The notes beneath the pieces were generated by a model that was not told the origin of the DNA, searched no databases, and saw only the letters and a program-made list of their open reading frames with translations. Shown here piece after piece: positions 62,133-64,000 of a stretch of DNA of 64,000 bases. The translations under genes and the position numbers were made by a program. The stretch lies in the NCBI RefSeq assembly GCF_024323335.1, contig NC_066583.1:366045877-366109876 (forward strand). Direction: 5' to 3'. This DNA comes from Lathyrus oleraceus (taxonomy: Eukaryota > Streptophyta > Magnoliopsida > Fabales > Fabaceae). The first letter of the stretch is position 1. Every line of letters starts with the position of its first letter.

Positions 62133-62418
62133 TAGAGTCGGCCACCGACACGGACATTATTAGTGTCGGCTAAGCCTACACTAACGGACTCTATCTAGGT
62201 ACATCTTTTAAGACAAGTTATTTTTTTATCAGTGTCGGCAAAACCGACTCTACTTGTTATGTTATCTTTGCAGAATGTTTGATTAATTTATTTAGAGTCG
62301 GTGAGACCGATTCTATCTAGTAGCATTATTTTTTAATTACTATTTATTTACTTAGAGTCCGCTGAGCCGACTCTACTCTTATTTTATTTATTAATTAGAG
62401 TCCGCTTGGCGGACTCTA
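62133..62418. repeat. CACTA subterminal palindromic repeats
   Basis: Six imperfect palindromes of the form TAGAGTC(G/C)GC-n-GCCGACTCTA lie at about 62133, 62162, 62231, 62292, 62352 and 62396. The last (TAGAGTCCGCTTGGCGGACT) is almost perfect. Subterminal repeats of this kind are binding sites for the CACTA transposase accessory protein in En/Spm; that role is inferred here. Confidence 0.85.
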
Positions 62419-62429
62419 TGGAATTTTTT

Positions 62430-63470
62430 ATTTCAGACCAAAAATTACGCGACAGCTTATTTCCCTCTTTCCTTTTCCCTCGTCATTTTTCACTCTCCCT
62501 CCATTTCATTTCACAAAACCAAAACCCTAATTCCATGCTAATTCGTGAATCCCTTTTTTCCCTATTTCGTGAACCGATTCGTGAATCCCTAATCCGTGAA
62601 TCCATTGAAGAATCCCTAATTCCCTAATTCAAAATCCCTCGTTAAAGGGTTTCTGAATCATCAAAGGTAATGCATATTCATCTCAAGTGATTTCCATGGA
62701 GTTTTGGTTTAATGAGTATGAGATAGTCATATGTTTTATGTTTTCTGAATGTAGGTTTTCCAGAACTATCGGCTTTGTGGATGCTGGAATCAAGTTTTCT
62801 TTGCAAGTTTAGTATTGTTTCCAAATATGTTTAAAGTCTCCTTTAAGTCTGAAACTACGAAAATCAAATTATTTGCTAATTGGTTTTCTGAATGTAGGTT
62901 TTCAAGAATGCTCATCTTACTTAGTGGAGGCAGTAAGCAGTTGTTGAATGCAAGTTAATTTGGAACCGAAGCACTATATCATCCGGGATTTTGCAAAGAC
63001 AACTCTTTCTCAAGGTTAGTCATCCCTATGTTAATTTGGAACCAGACTGAACAGTTAGTGTTTGCAATAGTTAGTGTTTGCATCAGTTAGTATTTCTCAA
63101 GGCTGGGGTTATAATTTATTTTGAAGGAAATGTTTTTTCTGGACTCAAATTTATTAACTGTTTGCATCAGTAGTGAAAGCTGTGTTTGTGAAAGCTGTAT
63201 AGTTTCTATGATACTCCTATTATGAACATATGTGTGGTGTCAAATTGAACTCTAAATCTGAATTTAACTTAGCCATTTTAACTTAGCCATTTTACCTGAA
63301 TAGCGATGAGTAGGATTAGCCATTTTACCATACAAATTGAACTCTAAATCTGATACAGTTGCAACTGCTACACCAGCTGACACAGCAGCCAAAGCTAAAA
63401 CCTGCACCAGAAATGGTTTTCTTAAAAAATATGAACTCTCCCTGCAAGCTTCTTGAAAATCACAAGACAG
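62430..63470 (+). other. CACTA-internal region without recognised gene
   Basis: A pyrimidine-rich leader (62455-62520) with AAAACCCTAATTCC is followed by a short repeat of ATTCGTGAATCCCT/ATCCGTGAATCC (62540-62620), which explains the frame 62406-62627. GTAGGTTTTCC/CAAGAA words at 62753 and 62894 are a repeated pair, each preceded by TTTTCTGAAT. A 21-bp direct repeat CAAATTGAACTCTAAATCTG(A) lies at 63241 and 63333. There may be non-coding exons here, but none can be supported. Confidence 0.4.
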
Positions 63471-63474
63471 CCTA

Positions 63475-63625
63475 AAGCCAATCCACACTATAGGCTTCCC
63501 GATCCAACCTTTTCTCTGTTAACTGCCTACCTTTCCTACCATTAGACCAAGTGAATTTATTTCCAAGAGTAGGGATATGGATGTAATGATTGGAATCAGA
63601 CCAATGAAAGAAATCCTGCAATTGA
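63475..63625 (-). pseudogene. LINE (non-LTR retrotransposon) endonuclease fragment
   Basis: On the minus strand the segment reads LQDFFHWSDSNHYIHIPTLG followed by NKFTWSNGRKG and RLDRE. This matches the 'IPxLGxxFTWSNxR...RLDR' run near the end of the plant L1 endonuclease domain. Only ~50 residues remain, with no reverse transcriptase nearby. It borders or overlaps the malectin exon relic, so the LINE piece probably interrupted that gene copy. Confidence 0.6.
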
Positions 63626-63962
63626 GTTTGATGACAAAGAATATGAAGCCGACGAACATTTACGCGGAATTTCAAACTTTGTTGAAAGTGCTGATGGAAA
63701 ATGGGCTTATAGCAGCACATGAGTATTTCTAGGAAATGAAAAAGCTGATTATGTGGCAAGAAATGTTTTCTCTTCGAATATTAATGAGTCTTCTGGACAC
63801 TACTACCAAACAGCCCGCATTGCGCCGATATCTCTTAACTACTTTGGATTTTGTATGATGAAGGGAAATTATAATGTGAAACTTCATTTTGCTGAGATAA
63901 TGTTTTCTAATGACCGGACTTTTAGCAGTTTTGGAAGGCGCATATTCGATGTTTCAATTCAA
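63612..63962 (+). pseudogene. Malectin-domain exon of an LRR receptor-like kinase, broken
   Basis: One frame reads EFDDKEYEADEHLRGISNFV, then SADGKWAYSST, a TGA at 63720-63722 (Gly expected), then VFLGNEKADYVARNVFSS. QTARIAPISLNYFGFCMMKG and LHFAEIMFSNDRTFSSFGRR and IFDVSIQ follow. The last part is the hallmark of the malectin-like domain in plant LRR-malectin receptor kinases, which bind extracellular ligands at the plasma membrane. The segment stops at a consensus donor GTAAGT (63963), where such genes have an intron. The 5' part is lost at the LINE fragment. It could be a gene fragment captured by the CACTA element, or a decayed resident gene whose 3' exons lie beyond 64000. Confidence 0.8.
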
Positions 63963-64000
63963 GTAAGTAATGAATACACAACTACTTCTTTCTTAGGCTT

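Larger units (their letters stand above)
62099..64000 (+). mobile_element. One end of a CACTA (En/Spm-like) DNA transposon
   Basis: The terminus reads CACTACTAGAATAAG at 62099, the standard CACTA end, preceded by ACT (62096-62098), a possible 3-bp target copy. It is followed by a subterminal block of TAGAGTCGGC-type repeats. No TAGTAGTG end was found before 64000, so the element probably continues past the window. No transposase motif is visible in these 1.9 kb. Whether the LINE and malectin pieces at 63475-63962 are inside it depends on the unseen end. Confidence 0.8.

Noticed and set aside
62406..62627. 73-codon frame with RESLIRESIEESL repeats
   Set aside because: It results from a short GTGAATCCCTAAT-type repeat in the CACTA leader.
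1..64000. tRNA, rRNA or other structured RNA genes
   Set aside because: No tRNA A/B box arrangement or rRNA sequence was noticed by eye; the PBS sites only match a tRNA end. A covariance-model scan would be needed to exclude small RNAs.

Overview
This window is nuclear DNA of a plant, most likely a legume of the pea/vetch tribe (Fabeae). The basis is its content: several very large Ogre-type (Ty3/gypsy, Tat lineage) LTR retrotransposons with LTRs of 4 to 5 kb, an extra ORF1 before gag, an intron between protease and pol, and a primer-binding site starting TGGCGACT. There is no intact host gene. Nearly every recognisable coding segment is a decayed transposable-element gene; the one host-like piece is a broken exon at the far right. 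No microbial, CRISPR, defence or metabolic cluster is present.

Left (1-2927): the 3' end of a minus-strand Ogre-like element (element 0), consisting of LTR, polypurine tract and a 3' region with a 63-bp tandem array. From 2928 to 14505 lies a plus-strand Ogre copy (element 1). Its 5' LTR is split by a minus-strand solo LTR (A, 2969-7848) with a perfect 5-bp target duplication, and its body is deleted so that ORF1 runs into the tail of the 3' LTR. From 14506 to 24825 is a minus-strand copy (element 2) that keeps protease, gag, ORF1, 5' UTR and 5' LTR but has lost everything 3' of the protease.

Centre (24826-43327): a plus-strand Ogre (element 3), the most complete copy. It has the last 253 bp of a 5' LTR, PBS, ORF1, gag-protease, a 255-bp intron, pol (RT, RNase H, second RNase H, integrase), a 3' tandem-repeat region, PPT and a truncated 3' LTR. 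Its integrase is split by a second solo LTR (C, 34305-38351), again with a perfect 5-bp duplication. Elements 2 and 3 lie in opposite orientation and make a multi-kilobase inverted repeat.

Right (43328-64000): a GC-rich/AT-rich repeat fragment, a minus-strand MULE transposase relic, a Ty1/copia relic fused directly to an Athila-type gypsy relic, a fold-back MITE, AT-rich DNA with a (TA)n tract, two copia LTRs, and the end of a CACTA transposon. That CACTA end carries or adjoins a LINE endonuclease fragment and a broken malectin-domain exon of a receptor-like kinase.

The genes do not form a pathway. They record successive nested insertions, solo-LTR formation and deletions. The most useful observations are the datable nesting order, the spliced retroelement intron, the conserved ORF1 of unknown function, the large inverted repeats that could yield small RNA, and the malectin exon next to a CACTA terminus.
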